NCBI RefSeq assembly: GCF_003576645.1
Contig: NC_044929.1
Location: 5,185,495-5,249,494, forward strand
Length of the DNA stretch: 64,000 bases
Direction: 5' to 3'
Source of the DNA: Ipomoea triloba
Lineage: Eukaryota > Streptophyta > Magnoliopsida > Solanales > Convolvulaceae
The notes under the pieces are model-generated. The model worked only from the letters and a program-made list of their open reading frames with translations. It was not told where the DNA came from and searched no databases. A program made the translations under genes and the position numbers. Positions 23,279-34,552 of the stretch are shown one piece after another. The first letter of the stretch is position 1; the number at the start of each line of letters is the position of its first letter.

Positions 23279-24854
23279 GTAATGTTATTCTTTATCATTA
23301 CTTGTGTCTCCATTCTAATTAATTGTCAATTTACTGAATTGCATTCTAAAATCTAATCTCAGTTGGTATTTTTTGAGGCCATGGTAACTATGTGTTATTA
23401 GTTGCTGGCTTGAATGAGTTGAATCCTTGATTGCACTGGTCCACTGTAAGTATGGTACTCTGCAACTGTAACTCTGTAAGACAGTAAGAGTGTAAGGCTT
23501 GGTAACTTTTTGTAAGTTGCCGCCTTATTTAACTCTGCTACTCTATTCTGTTTGTCCCTTTTATCAGTTTATGTGGCAAATGGCAATGATGAAGCTTCCA
23601 CCTATAATCTGAAAAGAAGGATTAAGTTGGCATGTTGCTCTATATTTATTGAAGCAATTTGCCCTTAATTCAAAGTTGATAGGAAACAATGCTTACTGAG
23701 CCAAAATTTCAACTTCCAAGTATTATACAATTGTGTTGTAATTGCTTTCAGTTTTCACTTTTCACTAACTTGTAAGTTGTAACAATTTACAGGAAGAAGA
23801 GTAGGACTAACTGTTGCTGGGGTTGTGCACTAACTGAGTAACTGTTGCAGTGTTGCTGACTTGCTGTATCTGTAATTCTGTATTGTTATAAGCTTCAAAT
23901 TTCAAAGTATCATGATATGATGTATTCTCTTTTGGTCTGTAATAATTAATTAAGTATCAAAGTATGATGTATCTATGATTTTTGCCAATTTCTCTTTTGG
24001 TCTGTAATAAGTCATAATTTGTAGTTATAACTTATAACTTATAAGTTATAACTTTAAGTTATAACTTAGAATCAGACAACTTAGTAAAGTTTTTAATTAG
24101 TTTTCAGTTTTCACATTTTTTATTGCATATATTCTCAATCCGAATATAGGTCGGATAACCGACCGAACCGACGCAAACCGAAATTATGAAAAACCGATAG
24201 GGTTTAGTCCAAAATAAAATCGGATAGGATGTGAACATGACCAATCCGAAATCCGATCGGAGAAGGCTCCCGTCCGTTCGAACCGAACCGATCCGACCGC
24301 TGCACAGCCCTACGTCTACTTATGTGCTCTATGTGTTATCTGTGATAATCCTGTGCTTGAAGTTGCTTTACATGGATGTGCCTTCTGTTTTATGTGCTTA
24401 TCTTCTTATTTTATTTGACCCAAATTGTTTTTTTTCCTAATTTTGTGTCTATAAGTGCATCTGTCTAATTTGCTGAGTGGTTTTCAAGTTGTCTGTGCCT
24501 AGTTTTGGGTTTCGTGTTTCTTTTCTACTTGTGCAGGTGCCTGTTACAACTTCAAAGAAACTTACTCTAAGAGCTGTCTTATTATGGTGATATTGTGATA
24601 AAACAATCACAATTGAGGACGAGCATAGTTATCTGGATTATCATTCTGTTCGGACTATCTTTTGGATCATCATATTTTTGGATTATCAATATTCATATTA
24701 TCATATTATTCGGATTATCATTATTCAGAATATCATTTTATTTGGACTATCTTTGATGGATTGAACTGCTTATTATATGAGAATATCTACGAGGTGAATA
24801 CTACTATGAACGTGGGTTGCATATGAAGAGTACGGTGATTCGTATAGATTTCAG

Positions 24855-25253
24855 TTGGTATGGATTGGTGGTTATTCTATTGGTGATATTATCTTCAATC
24901 GTATCATGTATTTTGTTTTAACGAAAAAGGAGCCAAAGATTCATCTTCTGTTTCCAAGTCTGATTTTTGTGTTGCTAAAAGCTCAAGGTTTTGCTCTTTA
25001 CAAAAATGAACCGCTGCTTGAAATTCTTGGAAAGTATACTGTCGAACTACGGTTATGTCCAGGACGCCACTATGATGATCGTGCACATCTTCAGACAGTT
25101 CCTGTTCCAGTGTTTAGTCCTGTGATAGGTGTAGGTGTTACACCCTCTGGCTCACCCTCTTTTTCTCTGCCCAGGGCTACTTCAGCGCTTGACACAGCTA
25201 CTATTCCTGTGCTACATACTCGTGTTCAAGTTTCCCAATCCACAATTCACTAG
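24855..25253 (+). pseudogene. Distal fragment of the retrotransposon accessory ORF
   Basis: This is a 132-codon open frame with NRIMYFVLTKKEPKIHL and a proline/serine-rich tail. By position and resemblance it looks like the C-terminal half of the 'putative plant transposon protein' that begins at 18450-18948. Upstream in the same frame the sequence is low-complexity GATTATC-type text. No independent function is assigned. Confidence 0.35.
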
Positions 25254-25636
25254 ATGCACATTTGTCAATTTTTTGACAAAAAGGGGGAGTTAAGGTATGT
25301 TGTGGAAATCTTTTTGATGAATGCTTGGATTTATTGTACTAAGGGGGAGTAATAACTCAGGGGGAGTTTTGGCATTTGGTTGAAGACATTTGAAGTTTGA
25401 CATGCTTGAGAAAATATGTTGAGGGAGAGAGTTCTATTGCGTTTTTGCTGGTTTTGAAGCTCTTGTTTTGGTGGTCTGTTGCAGTTTGGTCTTTATTTTG
25501 TATTAAGTGTCTTATCGTTGTTACCAAACTAGCTTATGGCATGAGTTTAATAATATTGATTTTTGTTTAAATTCTTAAAAATGCCTAAGTTTTGTTTGAA
25601 GGTGATTTTTGTCAAATAATTGCCAAAGGGGGAGAT

Positions 25637-26413
25637 TGTAAGTGTACAAATGATACACGGTCCTTTGTTATTGGCTATATTATTTGTCAAAAATACACTT
25701 AGCCTTTATCTAGCTGTTTATTAGTTTTTGGACCGTAAGCCAGTCTGTCCACCAGTGCTGATAGTGAAGCTGTGCCAGCGGACGCTGTCTCAGACAGCAA
25801 GGAATTAGTCCACCCATTTAAATTGTGTGGCTAACAGAATTTTAAGGGGTGTGGCTCTCTTTTATTCAAGGAGTTTTTCAGATCTAAAATTGTGAAGGTT
25901 GTTAAAGGATGCTACACTATATAAAGGAAGGCATTTGAAGCTCTAAAACTCACCTCTACACATGATACAAGTTGAGAGCTTTCACACGTGAATATTAAGA
26001 AGATCATTTGAAGATTTAATGAAGTTTTACCACTGTCTTTGAAGCTGTCGCTGTTGCTGAGTCAAGATGAAGAATTTAAGAATTCTTGGCTTGCAGTTTT
26101 GTCAGTTCAAAAGTAGATGTTGAAGGTTGTATGTTGGTGTTGAACCTTTGTACGTTTGGGTTGTATTCCAACTTGTGTAAACCTTGGTGCATCTAGTGGA
26201 TTGGGCAAAAGCTGAGTAGCCCCGCAGATGTAGGAGTTATAGCTCCGAACTGCGTGATCAATTCCTGTGTCCGGGTTCTCTTTCTTTACTTGCGTTTTTA
26301 TTTTTGTTTGTCTTTTAGTTTATCTAATCTGGACTAATACCTATAAAAACGTTAAACAATCCCTGAACCCGTAAAGTATTGCATCCAAGATCCACGAAGT
26401 TTTTTTTTTTTCA
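25637..26413 (+). repeat. 3' LTR of the Copia-type element
   Basis: Nearly identical to 15075-15847. It is preceded by the polypurine tract AAAGGGGGAGAT (25625-25636) and ends CA just before AAAAA. A few substitutions and a longer oligo-T near the end distinguish it from the 5' LTR. Confidence 0.92.
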
Positions 26414-26552
26414 AAAAATCAGCTTCCTCACGTGCAAATTTTGATACAAATATAATGCAAATACAGTAAGTATAAAATTTTAAATTACACGTAAAAAACC
26501 TACTACAAATGAAAATACAATATGTGTTGATATCAACCAATGCAAGTATATT

Positions 26553-29500
26553 CTAACCCTCACGCATATTAGCAAGTTCTTTAAATTCTTTACATACATA
26601 CTTATGATAACACTTGAAAGTGACAAATTTTTCCATATTGTGACAACATTGAGGACATTTTATATTCTCTGGGACTTTGTCAGAATTAGATGGATATTCA
26701 AGAGCACAAGGGTAATGTTGTGGAGTACAGGTAGAGCCAAACATCTCATGATGATGATCTTTGAATGCTTGGTCAAAGCCTTTGACTATTGCACTTTCCT
26801 TCCATTTTGCGAACTCATTCATGACCGCCAACATCTTATCTCCTAGGTCATATACGACTATCTTGTTCCCTTTGCATAGCAAAGCCCATCCATCAACTGC
26901 TATTTCATATGCTAGCAAAAATTTTAGTCCTTTGAGAATTTCGTCACTCTCTTCATCACCATAAGTCTCATCTAAGAATTTAATCCTTGACAAAAATATG
27001 CTTTGAAGATTCATCCAAAAACTAAATCCTTGCTCAATTTGGTCAAATGTAGCACAAATTCTGTCTTGACGAATTGTTGATGCTACTTTATTGTTGCTTC
27101 CGACATAGGTCATCTTAATTGTCAATTGCGGGTTAAAATGAATTTCTGTCAATACATTGGATGCAAATGTTTTAACCCATTTAATGTCCTTCCCTCCAAT
27201 AAAAAATATGTGCTCATTCCCATTAACCTATATAAATCATAATAAGTTGTTAGAGCAATAAAATAATAATTATCATCAGTGTAAAATATATGTACAGAAT
27301 ATCATATAAATTGATTATTTTATTTCTTCTTGTTAAAAAAAAATTCACAGGTAATATAATCAAAGTTAAGTAGTGTAATACGGAGTATTTAGTAAGTTGC
27401 GGATGAATAGGAAGCTAAGGAAACTTATTTCAAACTTTTGTTGGAATGGAAACAAGAAATAAGTTGGAATATAGCATAGAGAATCTGAATGGACTTACCC
27501 ATTCCTTTGCTTGTTCGTTGAAGTTGTAGCCACCTCCTATTAGAAGCTTAGTGCACCAAGTTTTTTCCTTCCAAGGATCTTCTTTCATTACAGCTTTGAA
27601 CCCGATGTGTTCAATCTACCCATAAATTAAAGAAATATATAATACTTAAGCACATAAATCTTTTTTAAAAACGTATATATATGACTTTGCTAGTTAATAA
27701 ACGTACCGAATTTTGTACATCATTTCTTATGCCACGACACCATTCTTCCAATTTACTGTCCATTTTGTTAGCAAAATCACTTATCTTCTCATCAATATCT
27801 GACACTAAATGTCTAACAGGTAAAGTCATTTCCTTCATCATATTCTTGAAAAAAGGAACTTTGCTATCTCTCTTCATAAATTCACCAACACCACCCTTTG
27901 AAAGAAAATCTATAATTCTCTTTATTGTCATGTGTGTTGCAATGTAGTAAACCATCCTTCCTTGGTGATCCAGTAAAACAATGATAGCCGTACCCCCTAT
28001 TTGAAAAGTTGGAAAGAATTTCTTCTTTACAAATCTTGCAAATCCCGATGCTATAGATTTTTGTACATTTTTCAGTGTATGGAGTTTTATCGTGCTTGCT
28101 AATGATCTATAATTGTTTTCCACAGCAGCAGTATTCCATAAAGTGGGATCATCCACTATAGGAATCCATAAATGAGCTATCATTTTACTAATAGAGCTGG
28201 ATGCAAACACCATTGAATAGTCAATGTCAAGGTGTGATGTTATAAGCAATGCCAATTTTTTGTTCTCTAATGACCGTAATCCTACCTGCAATAATCAAAA
28301 TGCATGTAAATATATTTTAAAAATGCATGTTTTCTTATTATTATTTCTAAGCCCTAATGACGCCCTCTGGGAATCAAACATGTGTCTCTCACTTAGGAGG
28401 ACAACAGTCTAAAGCTATGCCGCTTGACCACAAGCCATTGGCTTCTACTCCGTAATATATATACAGACAGTAGTAGATATGCTATCTGTTATCCATTTTT
28501 GATAAATCAAATTCACGAGAATATATGCTGAATAATTACGTAACCATGACGACAAAAAATACATACGTAAAAGGAAACTGGGTAACTTGTTAGTTTCATC
28601 ATCTGCGCTCGCTATCATATCGCCATTAATTAAATTGTCAAATTTAAATTTAGGTTCATACCGTTCTGCCATCAGGATCAAATAAAGGTTTCTCTTTGTC
28701 AACATCCTTAACATTAAATATTAATTTGAGAACATCCAAATTAGTGGAAGGGGCGGGATTTTCATCCGAGAATGCACACCACAATGCGTTGTAAGAATCC
28801 TCTTCTCTCTTCATTTCTGTATATATCAATAGAAGCAATAATTAAATTAATTATAATATATATTTAGAAAAATTACAGTTTTAATCCCTAAGTTATAAGA
28901 TAATTGAAGAATTCATCTCTAATTATTGGTCTTGCCCACTTTTTGCTTCTAAGTTATCATATATTGGCGTTGCACTTTTCGTCACTTTACTAACAAAACA
29001 TTAGAGATGAAATTTGCAGCGTTACTATTGCTTAGGGACGAAAAAGTTAATAAAGGAACGAAAAGTGTAACACCAATGATAATTTAGCGGCGAAAAGTAA
29101 GCATAATCAACAAGAATAAATCTACAATTATCATATAACTTAGCGATGAAAAATACAAATTTGAATTCATTTAACCAACCAAGCATTGGGCGGCAATAAG
29201 AGAATATGTCTTTAACAGTGGCTGTTAAACTGGATAGCTTTGATACTTCGTCCGTAAGCCACCTATAATAATAACAAACTCTATATTTGATATCTTAATC
29301 AATATTCAACTAATATTTTGGATAAATGACACTTAGCTTTTATGTAATAATAACTCATCCAAAAGATAGGCATATATATTACATAGACAAGTAACATGAA
29401 TATATGTACATATATAAATTTTATATTTGAAATGAAATCTTACTCTGAACCAATAATGCTCGGAAGGCAATTGAAATAGGATGCACAAGTTAGGATACTT

Positions 29501-30796
29501 GTAAAGATCCAATAAGAAGCAAGCGGTATGACTGGTGAAGAATTATAAGAAGATGATTGTGCAAGCTCAACAATTATGTCTGTAAGTCGTAAGACTGATT
29601 TGATAAAAAGGGAAATAGATTGTTGGATATGGGAGGGTGCCATAGCCAATAATGGAGTTTTACTTCCCTTGAGAGCTCGGAGGCGGGATTCTCCAAAGTT
29701 GATAGAGAAAGCAGCCAGCATCATCAAAAGTTTGCCTTCCCATGGATATGCACACAACATCTTCACAAAATGCATTACAGTTGAGTGTGGATCATCTGCG
29801 TTTTTTGAACACCTCAGTGCTATCTGAATATATATACGAAACCAAATTTAAGCATGAAGACTATTAAATTGTTGAAATTCTAAAATTTAACATTAAAATT
29901 ACATATATATATATATATATATATAGTATTACAAATTTATTTTAATTGCTTAAAAAAAAAAGAATTACCTCAAATGAAAGCCTCTTTATTTGATAGGAAT
30001 GTTCTCTGTCTTTGAGTTCCATCTCATTAGACATAGTGCTGTTGTCAGGTTCATTATCATCAAACTCATCCTCATCTTCATCTTCATAAATGGCTTTTCC
30101 ACCCATCTAAATTAAACCACATATATGTTTATTTATATGAAAATACAAAAACAAAAACACAACAAATACCAATAACATGAAATTCACACATCATCCAGCA
30201 TGCCAACTGTGGAGTATGTAATATTTTTGTTGATTTATTTATGGGATTTAGAATACATTTAGATATATACACAAGTTTACAAGCAACATATGGAAACAAT
30301 TATTTTCATTGAATCTATCAAAACATTCTTCAGAAATCTATATAAAACATAGCTACCAAGTTGTTACTCTATTCAATATACAATTATTAATTACAACATA
30401 ATTTAACTAGTTAGAAATCCATACAATATGTCAACTATCTAATATTTATCGAAATATAAAACATTTGTATTCTATAAGTATAATATAAGTACTATACACG
30501 ATGATCATGCTATTAATTAAATTATACAACAAAAATATATGCCACCCATAGCATAAAATTTCTAACATATACTTTGTATATACTCATGGTTACTTGTACC
30601 GGATCAAATATAAAATTCAATATAAATATAAAGAAATCGTAAATAGACAAACCATGATAAGAAAGAGAATCTTCTTCACAAAGTGGAGGATATAACTTGC
30701 TTTAAAATCTTTGCTAACTAGACCATGAGTATCCATAACTTCTTTCAAGATAATACTGTCATTGATGTTTGAACTTGTCAAAGGTTGGTATTCCAT
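26553..30796 (-). CDS. SEO: Sieve element occlusion protein, copy B
   Basis: SEO proteins are phloem P-proteins that form filaments in sieve elements and help seal wounded sieve tubes. Eight exons with intact GT-AG junctions and phase fit: 30796-30653, 30106-29969, 29823-29444, 29262-29180, 28816-28662, 28285-27707, 27615-27499 and 27227-26553. They join to 756 codons plus stop. The SEO N-terminal domain spans exons 1-5 (for example HSTVMHFVKMLCAYPWEGK). A thioredoxin-like middle part includes SLENKKLALLITSHLDID and PIVDDPTLW. The C-terminal cysteine motif reads KCPQCCHNMEKFVTFKC. Exon 1 begins MEYQPLTSSNIND. A TATA-like CTATATATAT lies about 110 bp upstream of the ATG. Intron 4 holds a MITE also present in copy C, and intron 5 has a SINE-like insert absent from copy C. 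No disabling lesion is seen. Confidence 0.9.
28370..28440 (-). mobile_element. SINE 5' fragment in SEO copy B intron 5
   Basis: The minus strand shows TGGTCAAGCGGCAT (pol III A box, as in the SINE at 7651) and a B-box-like GTTTGATTCCC. The corresponding intron of copy C lacks this block together with about 200 neighbouring bases. It therefore inserted after the B/C duplication, or was deleted from C. The 3' half of the family is not recognisable here. Confidence 0.5.
28868..29164. mobile_element. Foldback MITE in SEO copy B intron 4
   Basis: The left arm (AATTACAGTTTTAATCCCTA, then AGTTATAAGATAATTG) is inverted at the right end as CAATTATCATATAACTTAGC. The same element occupies the equivalent intron of copy C at 37064-37372. 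It therefore inserted before the B/C duplication. It is non-coding, and its class is uncertain because target duplications are blurred (ATTTGAA-like on both sides in copy C). Confidence 0.65.
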
Positions 30797-31527
30797 TTTT
30801 AAGAAATAGGGAAAAGAGAGGTAGCAAGATTAAGGGGAAAGAGAGCAAAGAAAATGCGGCTGCAGGTTTAATTTGTGAATCAAAATGTGTGGCTAACCTT
30901 CCATATATATAGCATAAAAAATGGAATAGGATGAAGATCAGAAGAACATTTTCTTGCTTCAGTTGGGAGCAAATAAGTGGAATCAATTTATTTGCTTTAA
31001 CTTTAAACTATGCTTTATGGCTTTATATATGGTATGGTGAGTATAGATACTAAATTTAATTAATAAGTACTGACCATTTAAATGTAAAATAAGATTGAAA
31101 AGAGAATGTGGCACTACCATTGTCTACTACAGATTTAATTTACTTTGTATCATAATTTGTTAAGAGTGAATCAAGAAAGTGAGCAAAATTTGAAAAAATT
31201 ATTTTTACTTACAATGTAATTATTCTAAACATAAAACAGGAGAAAGCTAAGGTGAATGTGTAACATATTTTCAAGTTATATATGAAGAAGCTAGTAAATT
31301 GTAAATAAAGAGACAAACATTATGGCATTCATCTAGAAAATTAACTATTAAAAAGATAGAATTGCTTGCTCTACTAATTAACTTGCTACATCATCATCTG
31401 AGTTAGTTTTTAAAATGGTGTTTGATTATTATTGTCATTTTTCAATTTTTTCTATCAATTTTTATTTTGATATAAATCAGTCGTCTAACTATTATTCTTC
31501 CATCAAATTTAGTTCTCTATTAGGAAT
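30797..31527. promoter_or_regulatory. Upstream region of SEO copy B
   Basis: Nearly the same as the start of the copy C upstream region (39005-39300). On the minus strand a TATA-like CTATATATATGG sits at about 30902-30912, roughly 110 bp before the ATG, in both copies. Similarity extends through 'CTTCAGTTGGGAGCAAATAA' and then breaks. No coding sequence is seen. Confidence 0.5.
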
Positions 31528-32045
31528 TAGTGTTGCAAAATTCCCGCCTAGGCACCGATTAATCAGCGCCTAGGTGCTAGGCGTTGGCCGGCCGCCTAGC
31601 GTACTACCATAATCGGTGGTTTAGGCAGCCGACTAAGCGCCGCTTAGGCCGCCTATGCGCTGATTGCCTAGGCGTCAACTAGGCCTCCTATGGCACCGAC
31701 TAGGCTGCCTAGTCGACCGATTAGCTATTATTCCCTTTCTTTTTTTAAATGGGTTATTTCACTCAAAACGACATCGTTTTGAGCAAAATAACGCTAAATT
31801 GTTCAAACTCTATATATTTTTAGTTTAATATTTAATATTTTAATATTAATTATTAAAGTATTAAATAGTTTATAATTATCAAGTCTTAACAAATTTAAAA
31901 AATATAAATAAATTTTTATAAAATTAAAAATTAAATAAATTTAAATAAATTTTTGAAAAAATACACAGGCGCCTATACGCCTATTAATCTCCAGGCGCTA
32001 GGCGCCCCCGAGCGTCCGAGCGTCTAGCGATTTTTTTTAACCATG
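31528..32045. mobile_element. Non-autonomous element rich in CCTAGGCG, 8-bp TSD
   Basis: An exact 8-bp duplication TTAGGAAT (31520-31527 and 32046-32053) flanks a 518-bp insertion. A related uninterrupted site exists near 33180-33200 (CTATTAGGGATCCTATTAAA). The body has many CCTAGGCG/CGCCTAGG and GCCGCCTA words at the left, an AT-rich core, and 'GGCGCTAGGCGCCCCCGAGC' at the right. The 8-bp duplication suggests hAT, but the terminal repeats (TAGTGTTGCAAAA and, inverted, CATGGTTAAAAAA) are weak. A decayed relative is in the nicotinamidase intron. Confidence 0.72.
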
Positions 32046-33239
32046 TTAGGAATGCTATTAAACTAGCATTAAATACAGGGATATGTTGAAATTTCAAATT
32101 TCCACCTCATTTGGTCATCTAACAAGTATTTATGAAGTGCAAAAATAAAATTATAATACGCATTCTTATCAGTGGAATATACAATTATTAATCTTAATAA
32201 TGGTTATGCTGCGCTACTAAATTAGTGGGATTGTTTGGAAAATATTGGATTTGTTCAGACTTTTACTAATACAAGGAAAGAATATTATATATATTTGCTC
32301 CAAATTAAAGTGCGTAGCTTTTGATGCCTGTCAACTCAAAAAATGCATAAGCTTTGACATGTCCGATCCATTAGTATAGAAGAAAAATGAAAAGAGGATA
32401 AATCATTCCTTGCTTCAGTTGGGAACAAATATGTGGAATCATTCTGATGCTTAATATTATATATTTCTCATTTCCTTCAAAAAAAAAATGGGGAATCAAT
32501 TTAATTATTTGCTTTAACTTTAAACCATGCTTTATATATATAAAGAATGGTGAGTACAGTATAGATAAGTATATATCATTTTTAACATTTAATATGATAA
32601 TAAGAGTAATAATAATATGCCAAAGACCTTGTGGTCAAGCGGCATGAAGTGATTCTCCTAAGTGGGAGATCATGGGTTCGAGCCTCAGTGACATGTAACA
32701 GGGCCAATAGTATTCATAGCTCACAAAATCTTAGGAAACAAGATTTCTTTTGATTGCATGTGCGTGAAACACGTACTCCAAATGTAAAAGAAGAGTGAAA
32801 AGAGAATGTGGTATTTACTTTACACCATAACTTGTTAAGAGTGAATCAAGAAAGTGAGCAAAGTTTGGGGAAAAAATCATTCTTGCTTACATTACAGTTT
32901 TCATATATAAAGGAGAATGTGTAACACATTTTCAAGTTATATATGAAGAAGTAAAATTCAAACAAAGAGACAAACATTATATATAGTATTCATGTGAAAA
33001 GATAGAATTATTGCTTGTTTATACTAATTAACTTGCTACATCATCATCTATCTAAGTGAGTTAATTTTCAAAATGGTGTTTTATTATTGTTATCTTTCAA
33101 TTTTTTCTATCAATTTTTAGTTTGATACTGTATAAGTTGTTGGTCGTCTGACTATTATTCTTTCACCAAATTTGGTTTTCTATTAGGGATCCTATTAAAT
33201 TGGCATTAAACGTAAGGGCATATTAAAAATTTAAAATTT
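32046..33239. repeat. Duplicated SEO flank between copies B and C
   Basis: The stretch from about 32380 to 33110 is similar to 13360-13960 and 40000-40790, identifying it as the outer flank of an SEO duplication unit. No SEO exon is present in it. It contains a short SINE at 32618. No other gene is recognised. Confidence 0.6.
32618..32715 (+). mobile_element. Short SINE copy with intact A and B boxes
   Basis: It starts GCCAAAGACC and has A box TGGTCAAGCGG and B box GGTTCGAGCCT. The 3' part is collapsed: the text jumps from CTCAGTGACATGTAA to GGCCAATAGTATTC. It is the same family as 7651-7812, with an internal deletion of about 70 bp. No clear target duplication is seen. Confidence 0.65.
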
Positions 33240-33506
33240 GAGAAAATTGTAATTTATGCCCCTCCATAATATGTCAATTATCAATGTCACCCCTGAATTA
33301 TTGTGGTGTAAATATTGCCCCTCAATTTTCAAAAACGGTACATATATTGCCCCTTTCATGGTGTAAATATTGCCCCTCCTTCGTTATGGGAGGGGCAATA
33401 TATGTACCATTTTTGAAAACTGAGGGGCAACATTTACACCACTAATAATTCAGGGGTGACATAAATAATTGGCATATTATGGAGGGGCAAAAATTACAAT
33501 TTTCCC
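33240..33506. mobile_element. Foldback Mutator-like MITE with perfect 9-bp TSD
   Basis: Two arms of about 120 bp are inverted copies of each other (for example 'TATGCCCCTCCATAATATG' on the left and CATATTATGGAGGGGCAAAA on the right). The element begins GAGAAAATTG and ends CAATTTTCCC. Exact 9-bp duplications TTAAAATTT lie at 33231-33239 and 33507-33515. A 9-bp duplication with very long inverted repeats is characteristic of MULE-derived MITEs. It has no coding capacity and could fold into a long hairpin RNA if transcribed. Confidence 0.88.
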
Positions 33507-34552
33507 TTAAAATTTTCATCTCGTTTAACAGAGTGCATTTTTATTGTGATTGATGTGCACCAATGTGTGTTCTGTAGTGCATTCCATTAAGGACAGCGAT
33601 GCAATACTAAGAATATGTCATGTGTATCCATGTTGCTTGTTTTTTTTTTTAAGTACTATTAGCTATGTTACAATGTAGTATCTGTTCATAGCTACTTTTT
33701 CAACCTACTGAAGCACAACGAGGTGCTTGTTAGTGCGTTCATGTGGGGGATGTGGTGCATTTGGCTTGAGTCGTCTTGGTTTGGTACAAGTGTGTTAACC
33801 TGTGGATTTTTTAAGTGGTTTGTGTGCACCCATCTGTGTACTTTTGTGCATTCCATTATGGATATATAGTGATGCAAGCCTTAGATCAGTAGTTGTGTTC
33901 CCATTGTTATAGCGTTGTGCTACTTTATTTGTTTTTGTGCAATGATGGGTACGTTGCTATTGATTTCAATTACATTGTTTATTTTTTTATTTTTTACTTT
34001 GTTGTTGAAAACTATGCATGTTGTGATGTTCATTACAATCACTTGTATTATACTATTATGTATCCGATTTTATTGAATTATATAACTTGATTGGTTGTGT
34101 GGTAATTATATACTCCGTATTTCTTTTAGTGAATTTTTGTTGCTTTAATTTGTTTCCTTTACTAGAGTCTTTCAGGAAACGGGGTCGCAGGGAAAAGGAC
34201 AGGAAGTATACTACATGTCTCCGCTCCGTTGTCATTCCTACGTTGAACTATATATACAAAGGATTAAAAGAAAGAAATAATATTCTGTATATATTATTCA
34301 TTCATAATTTTGCAGCTACCGCATATAATTATCCTAGCTACTTTAGCTAGGATTTCCAGCCTTGATCTGCTCTCCCGCCCTCCATAATTAGCCACCAATG
34401 CAAACTCGTATCAAATCATTCTCAGACGATTAGAAATTTTGTGCAACCAATTTGGATACAAATATAATGCAAATACAGTACGTAAAAAACTAAATTACAC
34501 GTAAAAAAAAGCCATTACAATATGTGTTGATATCAACCAATACAAGCATATC
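33507..34552. other. Intergenic DNA downstream of SEO copy C
   Basis: No gene is found. It contains a SINE 3' fragment (33635-33722). From about 34170 the sequence is shared with 3' flanks of the other SEO copies. Short open frames at 33893-34350 have T-rich hydrophobic compositions and no recognised similarity. Confidence 0.45.
33635..33722 (-). mobile_element. 5'-truncated SINE (3' end only)
   Basis: The sequence AAGTACTATTAGC...CAACCTACTGAAGCACAAC matches the tail half of the SINE at 7651-7812 and abuts an oligo-T (oligo-A on the minus strand). The 8-bp repeat TGCTTGTT occurs on both sides (GTTGCTTGTT before, GGTGCTTGTT after) and may be its target duplication. Confidence 0.6.

Larger units (their letters stand above)
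19436..24312 (+). mobile_element. hAT transposon (4.9 kb) nested in the LTR element
   Basis: The terminal inverted repeats are TAGGGCTGAGCA on the left and TGCACAGCCCTA on the right. They are flanked by exact 8-bp duplications CGTCTACT (19428-19435 and 24313-24320), the hAT signature. Both subterminal regions carry dense CCGAACC/ACCGAAC motifs, probably transposase binding sites as in other plant hAT elements. The body holds a BED/hATC transposase gene (20862-23278) with one internal stop. It inserted after the host LTR element. Confidence 0.93.
15075..26413 (+). mobile_element. Non-autonomous Copia (SIRE/Maximus-like) LTR retrotransposon with nested hAT
   Basis: The element is 11,339 bp, bounded by TG...CA LTRs (773 and 777 bp) and by the 5-bp duplication AAAAA (15070-15074 and 26414-26418). 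A TGGTATCAGAGC primer site follows the 5' LTR, and the purine tract AAAGGGGGAGAT precedes the 3' LTR. A broken gag (15999-17883) is recognisable, but protease, integrase, reverse transcriptase and RNase H are all missing. The space is filled by a T-rich, low-complexity interior and a plant-transposon ORF split by a later hAT insertion. The LTRs differ at roughly a dozen positions by eye, so the insertion is fairly recent. It interrupts duplicated SEO 3' flank: the same target text, 'TATATAAAAAATCA', is uninterrupted near 12272-12286. Confidence 0.9.

Noticed and set aside
24014..24066. AT-rich palindrome of TTATAACTTATAA words near the hAT 3' end
   Set aside because: It is simple low-complexity sequence inside the transposon; no terminator or separate element is supported.
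26604..26964. Plus-strand open frames overlapping the SEO last exon (also at 34601-35012 and 12626-12823)
   Set aside because: They are antisense shadows repeated in each SEO copy and have no independent support.
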